A DNA stretch of 64,000 nucleotides from Oscillospiraceae bacterium (GCA_015064665.1 SVRU01000001.1:53678-117677); one strand, 5' to 3'. Counted from the stretch's first letter, positions 48,306 through 58,004 are shown. Program-made: numbers and translations. Notes: generated by a model from the letters alone, not told the origin.

Positions 48306-49462
48306 TATTTTTCATTCATTCTTACGGGAAGAACCATATATAAATAATTGAATTTTTCATCCTCTGTTTTAGGCTGTATCGTAATTGCCTGAGTCGGAGT
48401 TTTAAGTGAAACTATTATTTCTTCTCCCTCAGCAGCTTTTATACTGTTTATAAGATATCTGCAATTGAAGCCTATTTCAATATTACCGCCCTCGTGTATG
48501 CAGTCCATCTCATCAAATACCTTACCGTTTACAGATGAGGACGAAAGAATTATCGAATCCTCTTCGACGGATATTTTTACGTAGCTCTTACCGCTTCCCT
48601 GAATTTTTTCTTCAGCAATAATATTTGCTCTTTCAAGAGCTGAAAGTATTCTTTCTCTGTTAACGGTAATAAAGATATCGTTTTCTTTCGGGATAATTCT
48701 GTTATAGTCGATATAATCCGAATCAATCGTTCTTGTAAAGAATATTATTTCGTCGCATTTTATAATTGCATGCTTTCTTGAAAGATAAACAGTGCATTTA
48801 AATTCATCATCATCGGGAAGAATCTTAGTAAGCTCGGATAAAGCATGCCCCGGAATAATAAAGGAATAATCAACCGATGCGTTGCTGTTATAGAGAGAAT
48901 TTACTTCACACGCCATATTGCATTTTGAAAGTGTGAAGCTATCACAGGAAACAACTTCCATTCCTTCGTTATTAATTTTAAAGTATGCACCCATAAGCAT
49001 AGCTCTGTTATCCTGAACGGCTATTGAATGAGTTACTTTGCCTATAATTTTTTTAAGAATTGACGATGAAACCTCAAATCCCCTCTCTGAGACAAGGTCG
49101 GGAAGATTAGGAAAATCCTCTCCCCTTGCAGCAAATATGGAGAAATTAGACTTTCCACAGGATATTTCACAATTAAGCTTTTCGTTTATGTCTATTGTAA
49201 TATCGTCGTCGGGAAGAACTCTCAGAGTTTGATAAAGTCTTTGCGCATTTATTATATATTTGCCGTTTCTTTCTATATCGGTAGCCTGACACACTGCCCT
49301 CACACCCTTATTCATATCGTAGGTTGAGATTTGAATAGTGCCGTCGTCAAGCGTTTCTATGAGAACACCTTCTATCGAGGTTATGGTATTTTTATTTGAA
49401 ACCGTGCCCATAGCGGGAGTTAAAACCTTCATAAATTCAGATTTATGTATGGTGAATTTCAT
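48305..49462 (-). CDS. dnaN: DNA polymerase III beta subunit (sliding clamp)
   Basis: A 385-residue clamp. It begins MKFTIHKSEFMKVLTPAMG and ends YLYMVLPVRMNEK, the conserved C-terminal LPVRM motif. Three pseudo-repeated clamp domains fill the chain. A good ribosome-binding site (AGGAAGG) precedes it. It follows dnaA in the standard order dnaA-dnaN-recF. Confidence 0.97.
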   Translation of the reverse strand: MKFTIHKSEFMKVLTPAMGTVSNKNTITSIEGVLIETLDDGTIQISTYDMNKGVRAVCQATDIERNGKYIINAQRLYQTLRVLPDDDITIDINEKLNCEISCGKSNFSIFAARGEDFPNLPDLVSERGFEVSSSILKKIIGKVTHSIAVQDNRAMLMGAYFKINNEGMEVVSCDSFTLSKCNMACEVNSLYNSNASVDYSFIIPGHALSELTKILPDDDEFKCTVYLSRKHAIIKCDEIIFFTRTIDSDYIDYNRIIPKENDIFITVNRERILSALERANIIAEEKIQGSGKSYVKISVEEDSIILSSSSVNGKVFDEMDCIHEGGNIEIGFNCRYLINSIKAAEGEEIIVSLKTPTQAITIQPKTEDEKFNYLYMVLPVRMNEK

Positions 49463-49719
49463 TTTTAAGCCTTCCTTTTTTCAATTTGAAAAAATTTTGC
49501 ATGCAAAACACACAATTATGTATTTGTAGTAATAATAGTAATTGGGATATGTTGAAATGTTGATATCGTTAATTTATCTTTATAAATCTTAGCTTTTTTA
49601 AAGGTTTGATTTTAACTTTTAGTGTTGAAATGCTGTTTATAAAAAATAATGAGTTAAAAACAAAATTTAAAACATCATTTAAACAAGAATTTATTAACAT
49701 ATCAACATAAAATTGTTAA
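49463..49719. other. dnaA-dnaN intergenic region
   Basis: A 257-base AT-rich stretch. I see no perfect DnaA box (TTATCCACA); relaxed candidates such as TTATTAACA (49691-49699) occur. It may hold the dnaN promoter and part of the origin, as in other Firmicutes. Confidence 0.4.
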
Positions 49720-51102
49720 TTACTGTCCCTTAATTTCCTTCATAAGCTTTTTGATTTCCGAAGCGCTTCTGTTTTTTGTTTTAACGCTTGTGTCGATCTT
49801 TCCTATTGATGAAAGAACAGTTGCATGGTCACGGCCAAAAATATTTCCTATTTCTTTAAGAGAAAGATTAGTCATATTTCTTATAATATAGATAGCCGTA
49901 TGACGCGCATTCGAAATATTTTCGGTTCTCTTCTTTGATTTTATATCCTCCGTAGATATGCCAAAATGCTTTGTAATGACCGAAAGTATTTTTTCAACCA
50001 TAACTCCCGTAGGAATGTTACCCGGGTCTATAAACGAAATTGATTGGTCTATAGACTCTTTCGTAACCGGTGTCTGAGAAAGAGAATGAAGAGCGTACAG
50101 TCTTTTTAATACTCCTTCAATCTGTCTTATGTTCCTTTGAAGTCTTTCAGCCATATAATCAACAAGCTCGTTTGATATAAGAAGATTCATTGAAGAGGAT
50201 TTTTTCTTAATAATAGCGGTTCTCAGTTCAAATGAAGGAGGCGAGACCTCTGCAATAAGTCCGCCCTCAAATCTTGAACGAAGTCTGTCTTCAAGGGGTT
50301 GTATATCCTTTGGAGGACGGTCGCTTGTAAGAATAATCTGTTTATCCGATTCGTACAAAGAGGAGAATGTATGGAAGAATTCTTCCTGCGTCGCAACCTT
50401 TCCCGCTATAAACTGAATATCGTCTATAAGAAGAACGTCGGCTTTTCTGTATTTTTCTTTAAACGACGTAGTTGCTGTTTTTGATATTGCCTCAATAAGC
50501 TCGTTCATAAAATCCTCACAGGTTTTATAAACAATCTTTAAAGATGGATGATTTTTCTTAAGCTCGTTTATAACGGCATACAAAAGGTGTGTTTTTCCAA
50601 GACCCGAATGACCGTGAATAAAAAGAGGATTATAATAAGTAGGATCCTTCGAAACAGCAAGACACGCAGCCTTAACGAATTTATTCGATTCACCCTCAAT
50701 AAAGTTATCAAAGGTATATTCTTCCTTTTGAGGAGCAGTTGAAAGATCGTTGATTATGCTGTTTATATTATTTTTCTTTGTCTGAATTTCAATCGGATCG
50801 GGTTTTTCCTCGGGCTCGTTGTCGTTTATAATTACCGTTTCCGGCTTTATTTCAGGAGGACTTGTTATTTCTATTTCAAGAGAAAAGCCTATAACCTCTT
50901 CAAGAGCGTTTGAAATAATTTCTTTATATTTATTCTGTAAAATATCTTTCCTTAAAGCCGTAGGAGTAAGGAAAATAGCTTTTTCATCAGTGAGAGAAAC
51001 AAGCTCAAAATTTCCAAACCATAGGTTGAAAACCGATTTTGCAGGCAGCTTGTCCTGTATTATTTCGAGCATCAGGGCTGTGATATCTTTAAGTTCGCTC
51101 AT
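49720..51102 (-). CDS. dnaA: Chromosomal replication initiator protein DnaA
   Basis: A 460-residue initiator. I start it at the ATG at 51100-51102, which has GGAAGGAA seven bases upstream. Domain I and a linker fill residues 1-110, the AAA+ module has Walker A HGHSGLGKTHLL (about 161-172) and Walker B VLLIDDIQF (about 223-231), and the DNA-binding domain ends with FGRDHATVLSSIGKI. It melts the origin and loads the helicase. A two-codon ORF, ATGATATGA, overlaps the start region. Confidence 0.97.
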   Translation of the reverse strand: MSELKDITALMLEIIQDKLPAKSVFNLWFGNFELVSLTDEKAIFLTPTALRKDILQNKYKEIISNALEEVIGFSLEIEITSPPEIKPETVIINDNEPEEKPDPIEIQTKKNNINSIINDLSTAPQKEEYTFDNFIEGESNKFVKAACLAVSKDPTYYNPLFIHGHSGLGKTHLLYAVINELKKNHPSLKIVYKTCEDFMNELIEAISKTATTSFKEKYRKADVLLIDDIQFIAGKVATQEEFFHTFSSLYESDKQIILTSDRPPKDIQPLEDRLRSRFEGGLIAEVSPPSFELRTAIIKKKSSSMNLLISNELVDYMAERLQRNIRQIEGVLKRLYALHSLSQTPVTKESIDQSISFIDPGNIPTGVMVEKILSVITKHFGISTEDIKSKKRTENISNARHTAIYIIRNMTNLSLKEIGNIFGRDHATVLSSIGKIDTSVKTKNRSASEIKKLMKEIKGQ

Positions 51103-51167
51103 ATCATTTCCTTCCCTTCTAAAATTTAAAATAGGCATAGCTATAGCTTTTTTATATGGTATACTAT

Positions 51168-51196
51168 ATTATAACATATATATATATAAAAATCAA
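51168..51196 (-). promoter_or_regulatory. Promoter of dnaA
   Basis: TTGATT (51191-51196) and a perfect TATAAT (51168-51173), 17 bases apart on the minus strand. The leader to dnaA is about 60 bases and contains the palindrome AGCTATAGCT at 51139-51148. Confidence 0.82.
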
Positions 51197-51238
51197 TAAG
51201 AAAATATAAAATTCCGTCGATACACGACAAATAAAAAG

Positions 51239-51267
51239 AAGCCGACTAGTTTTATCTAAGTCGGCTT
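51239..51267. terminator. Terminator behind the histidine phosphatase gene
   Basis: AAGCCGACT (51239-51247) pairs with AGTCGGCTT (51259-51267). The stem is followed by a T-run on both strands and insulates dnaA from the upstream gene. Confidence 0.88.
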
Positions 51268-51281
51268 TTTAAAAAATAAAT

Positions 51282-51923
51282 TTAAACGGTTTGTATAGGT
51301 TTAGAATTGAAATGAGAATCACAAGAATATTCACCGGGAATGAACTTTTCTTCATCAAATTCAATTATACTGTATGATGCGTTTGTCGGAAACTGAACTT
51401 CGGTTGCTATATTTTCAGGCTTAACGTTGCTTATAAGTGCCCAAAATACGCGGATAACAGCAGCGTGTGCCGTAATAAGCACCGTTTTTCCCATATTTAA
51501 TTTTGCGATTTCTGAAACTTTATTAAAAAAACGTTTCCCTGCTCCTATTACGCTCTCTCCTCCGGGAACTGTGAAAGTGCCGAAATTATCCTTCCATCCG
51601 ATTACGAAATCGTTATAGTGATTTTCAATAAGATATTCTATTTCTTTATTTTCCCAATCTCCGAGATAAATTTCGCGGAGTTCTATTGAATCAATTATAT
51701 CAAGGTTCCTCATTTTAGCGTGTGGGACGGCTGTATTATGAGCGCGCAAAAGATCACTTGAATATATTAAGTCGAAATCAACGTCTTTTAAAAAGTCAGC
51801 GGTAATTTCAGCCTGTCTGTATCCCTCTTCGCTTAAATCAAGATTCGTATGTCCGAGATATAATCTATTTAAATTGCCGAGACTTTGGCCGTGTCTTATA
51901 AGATAAATTTTACAATTTTTCAT
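51282..51923 (-). CDS. Histidine phosphatase family protein
   Basis: A 213-residue phosphoglycerate-mutase-like enzyme. The catalytic His is in YLIRHGQSLGN (about residue 11), the acid residue in ELREIYLGDWE (about 82-92) and the second His in LITAHAAVIRVFW (about 150). It probably dephosphorylates a small phosphorylated metabolite; specificity cannot be read from the sequence. It is the first gene on the minus side of the origin region. Confidence 0.9.
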   Translation of the reverse strand: MKNCKIYLIRHGQSLGNLNRLYLGHTNLDLSEEGYRQAEITADFLKDVDFDLIYSSDLLRAHNTAVPHAKMRNLDIIDSIELREIYLGDWENKEIEYLIENHYNDFVIGWKDNFGTFTVPGGESVIGAGKRFFNKVSEIAKLNMGKTVLITAHAAVIRVFWALISNVKPENIATEVQFPTNASYSIIEFDEEKFIPGEYSCDSHFNSKPIQTV

Positions 51924-51955
51924 ATAGATTTCTCCAAAATAAAATTAACAATATA

Positions 51956-51984
51956 ATTATATATCATTAAAATATAAAAATCAA
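51956..51984 (-). promoter_or_regulatory. Promoter of the histidine phosphatase gene
   Basis: TTGATT (51979-51984) and a perfect TATAAT (51956-51961) are 17 bases apart on the minus strand. Confidence 0.75.
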
Positions 51985-52737
51985 TATGTAACCAAAACAA
52001 TAAAAATATAGAGATAGAAAAATATATAATTCCCCACTTTTATACTCAAAATAAAAGAAAATTATAAAGACTTCACCATAATAATATATATTTTTGTTAA
52101 ATTTAAAATAGTTTATTACACATTTTTTAAAATAAATATTTGATTATTTTTATATTTTTTCGTTTTTATTACGAAAAAATATAAAAAATTAAGGGAATAA
52201 TAAGAGAAAAAAATGTTTAAAAATCTATATAATCGTAAAAATTACACATTAAATATTCAAAAAATAAAAAAACTGCGAATAAATCACCGGAGAAGTGATT
52301 AATTTACAAAATTTACCAATTTAATGTCTTAATTTCTCTAAATAACGTAAATTTATAACAATCTATATAAAATTAATGTATTAATGTTTATTGATAACTA
52401 TAAAGATGAACTATGTTAGAGAAAATTATTCTCAGATTAATAAAATAGTCAAAATATATAGTATGGAAGGTTGAAGTCCTTTGTAAGTTAATAAAGCAGC
52501 TTTAAACAATTAATATTGTACTTTTAAATATAATATTAAAAAGGTTTTTTAAAAATATTGATTAATTTTTTGATTAAATTTTGCTTGTGTTGCTATTAAA
52601 GTTATTATATTAATTGTAATATAATTGTTTTATTAGCGAATTTTAGGTGTTTAGGTAATTATCATAGATGGACTATCTTTTCATTACAAAAAATTATATA
52701 TTTATGTTTTTTAGTACTATTAAGTTAGTTATTTCAT

Positions 52738-52753
52738 TGTTTCACGTGAAACA
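52738..52753. promoter_or_regulatory. parS site 1
   Basis: TGTTTCACGTGAAACA, a perfect 16-base palindrome matching the Firmicutes parS consensus bound by Spo0J/ParB. Confidence 0.97.
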
Positions 52754-52831
52754 ATGTTTTTTGTATTTAATTAAACAAGTAAATTAGTGGTTAAAAAATG
52801 ATTATAATACCTATATTTTAGCCTACTAAGA

Positions 52832-52847
52832 TGTTTCACGTGAAACA
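52832..52847. promoter_or_regulatory. parS site 2
   Basis: TGTTTCACGTGAAACA, identical to site 1 and 94 bases from it. Confidence 0.97.
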
Positions 52848-53049
52848 ATTTTTTATTATTTTAATTATATCCTTTTTTATTATCTATTGTATTATATTAA
52901 GTTGAAATAGTTTTATTTTAAAGCTTTTTATAACTAAATTTTGTTTTCTTATGTAAATTTAATTTATTAAGCCTATTTACAATGTTATAATAACGTTGGA
53001 AAATACAAAATTATGATATAAGGACTTATAATTATAATGCATTTTCGTA

Positions 53050-53065
53050 TGTTTCACGTGAAATA
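53050..53065. promoter_or_regulatory. parS site 3 (one mismatch)
   Basis: TGTTTCACGTGAAATA, differing from the perfect palindrome at one base in the right arm. It lies 50 bases upstream of the parA promoter and may also take part in ParB autoregulation. Confidence 0.88.
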
Positions 53066-53114
53066 AAGTAAAAAATGAATATTATATTAAATATTTATAT
53101 TACTTAATTTTGTA

Positions 53115-53143
53115 TTGACAAAACATCGAAATAATTGTATAAT
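53115..53143 (+). promoter_or_regulatory. Promoter of parA
   Basis: A perfect TTGACA (53115-53120) and TATAAT (53138-53143) with a 17-base spacer, 39 bases before parA. Confidence 0.92.
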
Positions 53144-53181
53144 ATAATAAATTAGTATATGTTTTTAATTAGGAGAATATA

Positions 53182-53943
53182 ATGGCTAAAATAGTATCAT
53201 TTTCGAATCAGAAGGGTGGAGTAGGTAAAACAACTTCTTGTGTTAATATAGGCGCGCAAATTGCCAATAAAGGCAAAAGAGTTCTTATTATTGATATGGA
53301 CCCGCAGGGAAATGCAACAAGCGGTCTTGGAATAGCTAAATCTAAGGTTAAAAAGACTATATATGACGTTATAATAGGAAAATGTCCTATTGAAGAAGCT
53401 GTAATCAAGACTAAATTTAAGAATTTATCTGTAATTTCCTCTAATATTGACCTTGCCGGTGCAGAACTTGAGCTGCATGAGCTTGATGACACAACAAATT
53501 TTACACAGCTCGCTCTTGATTCCGTAAAAGACGATTTCGATTACATATTTATAGATTGCCCCCCTTCGCTTGGAATGCTTACCGTAAAGGCTTTATCGGT
53601 TTCAGACGGCATTGTAGTACCCATGCAGTGTGAATTCTACTCTTTGGAGGGTATGTCGCAACTTTTAAATACTGTAAAACGTATTAAACAGCTTTATAAT
53701 CCTGATTTACAGATAGTGGGAATACTTCTTACTATGTATAATGGAAGACTTACGTTAACAAATCAAGTTGTAGCAGAGCTTAAGAAATATTATGCAGACA
53801 AGTTATTTAAAGTTCCAATATCCAGAACTGTCAGAATATCAGAAGCTCCCGGATACGGTGAACCTATTTGTTATCATGACCCATATGGCAAAGGCTCTCT
53901 TGAATACGCAGCAGTTGCTAAAGAGCTTATGATGAGAATTTAA
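53182..53943 (+). CDS. parA: Chromosome partitioning ATPase ParA (Soj)
   Basis: A 253-residue deviant Walker A ATPase: KGGVGKTTSCVN at residues 11-22 with the signature Lys, DMDPQGNATSG near 40-50 and FIDCPPSLGML near 120-130. With ParB and parS it aids origin segregation and controls DnaA. The gene is preceded by AGGAGAA. The length fits Soj. Confidence 0.97.
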   Translation: MAKIVSFSNQKGGVGKTTSCVNIGAQIANKGKRVLIIDMDPQGNATSGLGIAKSKVKKTIYDVIIGKCPIEEAVIKTKFKNLSVISSNIDLAGAELELHELDDTTNFTQLALDSVKDDFDYIFIDCPPSLGMLTVKALSVSDGIVVPMQCEFYSLEGMSQLLNTVKRIKQLYNPDLQIVGILLTMYNGRLTLTNQVVAELKKYYADKLFKVPISRTVRISEAPGYGEPICYHDPYGKGSLEYAAVAKELMMRI

Positions 53944-53968
53944 GTGTAATATTTCTAATTAAATGTTT

Positions 53969-53984
53969 TGTTTCACGTGAAACA
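53969..53984. promoter_or_regulatory. parS site 4
   Basis: TGTTTCACGTGAAACA, a perfect site in the 133-base gap between parA and parB. Confidence 0.97.
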
Positions 53985-54076
53985 TACGACAACTTTTGAT
54001 AAAATACACTATTTTTTATCTGAATTTCTAAAAATAGTTTAATAATTACCATAATTTACCAATTAAGGAGAATAAT

Positions 54077-54970
54077 ATGCCGGTTAAAAAGAATAGCGGC
54101 CTTGGAAGAGGTCTTGATGCAATATTTCTTGAAAATACTCTTGAAAAAGAGGAAGAAAACAAGGAAAACCAAATATCTTTAATAAAATTATCGCTTATAG
54201 ACCCCAAAAGTGATCAACCAAGAAAGAATTTTGATAAAGAATCGCTTGAAGAGTTGGCTGAATCAATTGCTCAGAACGGACTTTTACAGCCTATACTCGT
54301 ACGTGAATACGGGTCGGGAAGATATCAGATAATTGCAGGAGAAAGGCGCTTTAGAGCCTCTAAAATTGCCGGTCTTGGCGAAATTCCTGCTATTATTCTT
54401 GATAAAGACGACAGAATGGTTGCCGAAATAGCTCTTATTGAAAACATTCAGCGTGAGGATCTTAATCCGATTGAAGAAGCAATGGCGTACAAAGCTTTGT
54501 CCGAGGAATATCAGCTTACTCAAGAGGAGCTTTCAATGAAGGTCGGTAAATCCAGAAGCGCAATTGCCAATACTACACGACTTCTTGATTTGCCTGAAGA
54601 GGTGCTTGTTCTCGTAGCAAGCGGGGAATTGTCAGCAGGTCACGGAAGAACCCTTCTCGGACTTAAAAACCGTGGTGATATGCTTGCTCTTGCAGAAAAG
54701 GTTATAGTTTCCGACCTTTCGGTGCGTCAGCTTGAGGAAGAGGTCAAAAAGGCAAATAAACCTAAAAAGCCGGAGCCCGAGGAAGAACCCATTCCTATGG
54801 TCGATTATTTTCGCGAGATGGAAATTAGAGTACAGTCTCATCTTGGAAGGAAGGTTAAAATAGAAGGCAAGGGAAGAAAGAAAACTCTTACTCTCTATTA
54901 TGAAAATAACGAGGATCTTGACGAGCTTCTTGAAGCTTTGTGCGGCAAGGATTTTCTTAATCAAATATAA
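54077..54970 (+). CDS. parB: Chromosome partitioning protein ParB (Spo0J)
   Basis: A 297-residue CTP-dependent clamp protein. It starts with the ParA-stimulating basic stretch KKNSGLGRGLDAIF, has the CTP-binding motifs GLLQPILVR (about 76-84) and AGERRFRASK (about 97-106), and ENIQREDLNPIEEA. The HTH domain (LSMKVGKSRSAIANTTRLL) binds parS. The C-terminal domain dimerises. Four parS sites lie within 1.3 kb upstream. Confidence 0.97.
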   Translation: MPVKKNSGLGRGLDAIFLENTLEKEEENKENQISLIKLSLIDPKSDQPRKNFDKESLEELAESIAQNGLLQPILVREYGSGRYQIIAGERRFRASKIAGLGEIPAIILDKDDRMVAEIALIENIQREDLNPIEEAMAYKALSEEYQLTQEELSMKVGKSRSAIANTTRLLDLPEEVLVLVASGELSAGHGRTLLGLKNRGDMLALAEKVIVSDLSVRQLEEEVKKANKPKKPEPEEEPIPMVDYFREMEIRVQSHLGRKVKIEGKGRKKTLTLYYENNEDLDELLEALCGKDFLNQI

Positions 54971-54987
54971 TAATCAGAGGAGAAACT

Positions 54988-55542
54988 ATGCAGATAATCA
55001 AAGAGTTCTTTTTTCTTAATTTCAGCCAATATGAGAATTTCGGAATAAATTTTCCGATAGGAGTCTTTTTGATATTGCTATGTATTGTCGGTTGCGTTTC
55101 GGTTTTTTTCCTTACTTATTACAGAATGTTTACGCGGTCGCTATACAGTCAGATTTTACGTCATAATGCAACGGACGAGCAATCAGCAAAAACACTTTCG
55201 GAGCTGAAGCTTGATAAATCCTTTGCAATTCGCTCCGCGCTTTCGAAAAGTAACGGTCAGATTACCTACATAGTGAAAAGGGCAGGGCAGGAAGAATTAA
55301 ACTATGACGAGTACGTAAAGAAATCAAGCGAGAAAGGCTATAAGGCAGAAAAAATTGATTTCTCATCGGCAAAATTTTACATCCCCGCAGATAAAATAGA
55401 TAAAGCGAAACAGCTTCTTGAAAATTCTGACGTTTCCTGGATAAAAGCAGCTATCGTTTCGGTTATTCTAGTTGGTCTGCTTATTCTGTCAATATTCACA
55501 ATGGATGACCTTCTGTCCTTTATTAACGGTCTGGTAAAATAA
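54988..55542 (+). CDS. Membrane protein of unknown function behind parB
   Basis: A 184-residue protein with one helix near residues 24-46, a soluble charged domain (about 55-150) and a C-terminal helix (about 153-172). The domain has an alpha/beta look but no motif I recognise. It starts 18 bases after parB with GAGGAG upstream, so it is co-transcribed with parAB. A role near the origin or membrane is only a guess from context. Confidence 0.75.
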   Translation: MQIIKEFFFLNFSQYENFGINFPIGVFLILLCIVGCVSVFFLTYYRMFTRSLYSQILRHNATDEQSAKTLSELKLDKSFAIRSALSKSNGQITYIVKRAGQEELNYDEYVKKSSEKGYKAEKIDFSSAKFYIPADKIDKAKQLLENSDVSWIKAAIVSVILVGLLILSIFTMDDLLSFINGLVK

Positions 55543-55551
55543 AACACTATA

Positions 55552-55582
55552 AAAGGCAGCTCGAAAAAATTGAGCTGCCTTT
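55552..55582. terminator. Bidirectional terminator behind the parAB operon
   Basis: AAAGGCAGCTC (55552-55562) and GAGCTGCCTTT (55572-55582) form a perfect 11-base stem in the convergent gap before the glycosidase gene. Confidence 0.88.
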
Positions 55583-55629
55583 AAACGTTAAGATTTCGTA
55601 AAGAAATAAAAAGGGGGAAATGTAAATAA

Positions 55630-57849
55630 TTATTTACATATCTTGTTTAAGGATTTATTAATTTCAAGAAGCTCTTCCTTTGATAGCTTAATTCCCATCG
55701 TTGTGAGCATACCCGAAAGTCTTAAAAGAGTAAAGGAACCCATCATATCCCATATTCCTTCGTTATTGTTAAGCTCGCCAAAATCTCCAAATCCCTGCAC
55801 CCGTGCAAAAATCGAATCAATAATTTCTTTGCCCTCGCTGTTTTTTATAATGTCCGACAGCTTATCGTTAATGGAAAAGAATCCTTCGGGTGCTGAAATA
55901 TCAAACCAGTTGAGTATTGCGCCCCCATCCTTCAAAACGTATTTTTCGTTGATTTTGTCAACCTTTCGCAATGCACCTTTGTCTTCATATTTTCCCGCTT
56001 TTACGATAAGCTCACTCATTCCCTTGTTTGGAACGTCGTAATAGAAGAAGTGAGAGTCGCTTTTCTTTTTTCCAAGGCTTTTGCCGTTCAAAAACAGCTC
56101 AACCTCGCCTAAATTCGAATAAACGGTGACACGGGTGACCTCTTCAACCCTATCGACGTATCTTTTACCGCATAAATGAACGAACGGCTCATCCGAAAGC
56201 CATGCCTTATAAGCATAAAACGAGTCTTTTTTATATTTTCTGTTAAATGTGACAAGACCCTTGTGATTCTGACCCGGCTCTCCGCCCTCCATTCTTGCGT
56301 CTGCGCCGAAGTCAAACATATTCCATACGAAAGTTGACCATAGGTATTTGCGGCTGAACAGCTGCTTTATAAGCTCCTCGTGATAGTAAGCCTGGTATTC
56401 TTCGGTGTAATCTCCCTGACTCGGCTCTGAGCTGTGCCAGTTGAGCCCCTCGCAGCCGTATTCGGAGCAGCCAATCGGAATATCGGGGTAAGTGCGGTGA
56501 AAATTATCAAACCATGACCCGTTCATTAAAACGTCACCGCCGTACCAGCCGAAATAATGGTTATAAGAGATGAGGTCTGGTATTTTCAGATATTCGCTGT
56601 CGATAGGGCAGGGGGATACCGCTGCAACCACGGTGGGCCTTGTTTTGTCCATTTCATGACAGAGGTCATTTAATATTTTGTGATTTTCAATAAGATCTTC
56701 GCTCTCTCCGCCTATTGTTATCTCATTTGAAAGCCCCCATACTATAATAGACGGGTGATTGTAATTCTGAGTTATAAGCTCTTTCATCTGAGTGACGGTG
56801 TTTTCGCGCGCATTCGGCATATGCTTTGAGATGTAGGGAATCTCTGCCCAAACAATAAATCCCATCTCGTCGCACAGGTCGTAAACAAATCTATCATGCT
56901 GATAATGAGCAAGACGTATTGCAGTTGCTCCAATCTCTTCAATAAGGCGTAAATCTTCTCTGTGATGATCTGTGGAAAGAGCGTTGCCGATGCCTTGTCT
57001 GTCCTGATGGCGCGACACGCCCCTCAAGGCATATTCCTCACCGTTAAGAATAAAACCGCGTTCAGGGTCAACAGTAAAGCTTCGGCATCCGAATTTCGAG
57101 GTTACCGTGTCAAGAATATCATCGCCTGAAATAATTTCAGCCTTCAGTGTGTAAAGATATGGCGACCGTCTTCCATGCCACAGATTTACATTTTCAATAT
57201 GAAGGCTGACATTTGTTTCGCTGCTGTCTGCCGAAACAACCTCATCACCGTTTGCATCAAATACCGTGTAACGTAATTTATGTCTGTCGCCAAGATTTTT
57301 GACCCAAACGTCAACGTCAATTTTTGCATTCTTATCTATAACTGAAGGTGTAATTTTCAAACCGTCACCGCCAAAGTTTTCAAGATCAAAGTGTGTATTT
57401 GACGTGCAAATAATATTGACATCTCTGTAAAGTCCGCCGTAAAACGTAAAATCGGCAACCTGCGGATAAACCTTTTCATTTGGCGAGTTATCAACAGCAA
57501 CAACAAAAAGATTTTCTCTTTTGATGAAGTCGGTTATATCGACACGCCAGGCGGAGTATCCGCCGTCGTGGTGTGCGACGTGTTCTCCGTTTAAATATAA
57601 GTCGGCACTTGAGTTTGCTCCCTTGAACTCAATATAGTACCTTTCTCTTTTAGGCAGCTCGTTTTTTTCGAGTGTCTTCGCATAAAAACATTTTCCCCTA
57701 TAATAATCGTTGCCGCCGTCCTGACCGTCAATATTATTCCATGTGTGGGGCAGGTTTACCCAGTGCCAATTTTCAGGCATCTTATGCGGAATCTCACACG
57801 CCTCCTTGGAAAATGCCCATTTTTCATTAAAATTGTAAATGCTTCTCAT
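55630..57849 (-). CDS. Glycoside hydrolase family 2 (beta-galactosidase-like)
   Basis: A 739-residue cytoplasmic enzyme, begun at the ATG at 57847-57849, which carries the conserved MRSIYNFNEKWAF start. The order is the GH2 sugar-binding jelly roll (GYSAWRVDITDF), an Ig-like domain, and a TIM barrel with ALRGVSRHQDRQG, the acid/base Glu in WGLSNEITIGG (about 378) and the nucleophile Glu in IGCSEYGCEGL (about 467). The late GQNHKGLVTFNRKYKKDSFY is typical of GH2 beta-galactosidases. No signal peptide is present. An added C-terminal domain (about 610-739) follows the barrel. The natural substrate is unknown. Confidence 0.93.
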   Translation of the reverse strand: MRSIYNFNEKWAFSKEACEIPHKMPENWHWVNLPHTWNNIDGQDGGNDYYRGKCFYAKTLEKNELPKRERYYIEFKGANSSADLYLNGEHVAHHDGGYSAWRVDITDFIKRENLFVVAVDNSPNEKVYPQVADFTFYGGLYRDVNIICTSNTHFDLENFGGDGLKITPSVIDKNAKIDVDVWVKNLGDRHKLRYTVFDANGDEVVSADSSETNVSLHIENVNLWHGRRSPYLYTLKAEIISGDDILDTVTSKFGCRSFTVDPERGFILNGEEYALRGVSRHQDRQGIGNALSTDHHREDLRLIEEIGATAIRLAHYQHDRFVYDLCDEMGFIVWAEIPYISKHMPNARENTVTQMKELITQNYNHPSIIVWGLSNEITIGGESEDLIENHKILNDLCHEMDKTRPTVVAAVSPCPIDSEYLKIPDLISYNHYFGWYGGDVLMNGSWFDNFHRTYPDIPIGCSEYGCEGLNWHSSEPSQGDYTEEYQAYYHEELIKQLFSRKYLWSTFVWNMFDFGADARMEGGEPGQNHKGLVTFNRKYKKDSFYAYKAWLSDEPFVHLCGKRYVDRVEEVTRVTVYSNLGEVELFLNGKSLGKKKSDSHFFYYDVPNKGMSELIVKAGKYEDKGALRKVDKINEKYVLKDGGAILNWFDISAPEGFFSINDKLSDIIKNSEGKEIIDSIFARVQGFGDFGELNNNEGIWDMMGSFTLLRLSGMLTTMGIKLSKEELLEINKSLNKICK

Positions 57850-57940
57850 TTTATTCTCCGAAAATTTTAGTTTTTGAATAATGCCTTTATCATTCCTTAT
57901 TATTGACAAAATTTCCAAAAAACACACGTAAAAATAAAAA

Positions 57941-57975
57941 AAGCAGACGGTTAGAAATTTTCTTCCCGTCGGCTT
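57941..57975 (-). terminator. Terminator behind the PHP-domain gene
   Basis: AAGCAGACGG (57941-57950) and CCGTCGGCTT (57966-57975) pair with one mismatch; a T-run follows on the minus strand. Confidence 0.82.
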
Positions 57976-58004
57976 TTCGGTATATCGTCTTTACTATATT
58001 GATT

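Larger units (their letters stand above)
51985..53114. other. Probable replication origin region (noncoding, very AT-rich)
   Basis: This 1.1 kb stretch between divergent gene sets has no credible coding sequence and is far richer in A and T than the rest of the window, with long runs of A and T suited to unwinding. Genes to its left point left and genes to its right point right, with dnaA and parAB on either side. It contains three parS-type sites. Perfect DnaA boxes are not visible; TTATTACACA (52110-52119) and AATTACACATTA (52238-52249) are relaxed candidates. Confidence 0.7.

Noticed and set aside
51985..53114. Small ORFs in the origin region
   Set aside because: All are short, AT-driven and lack ribosome-binding sites.
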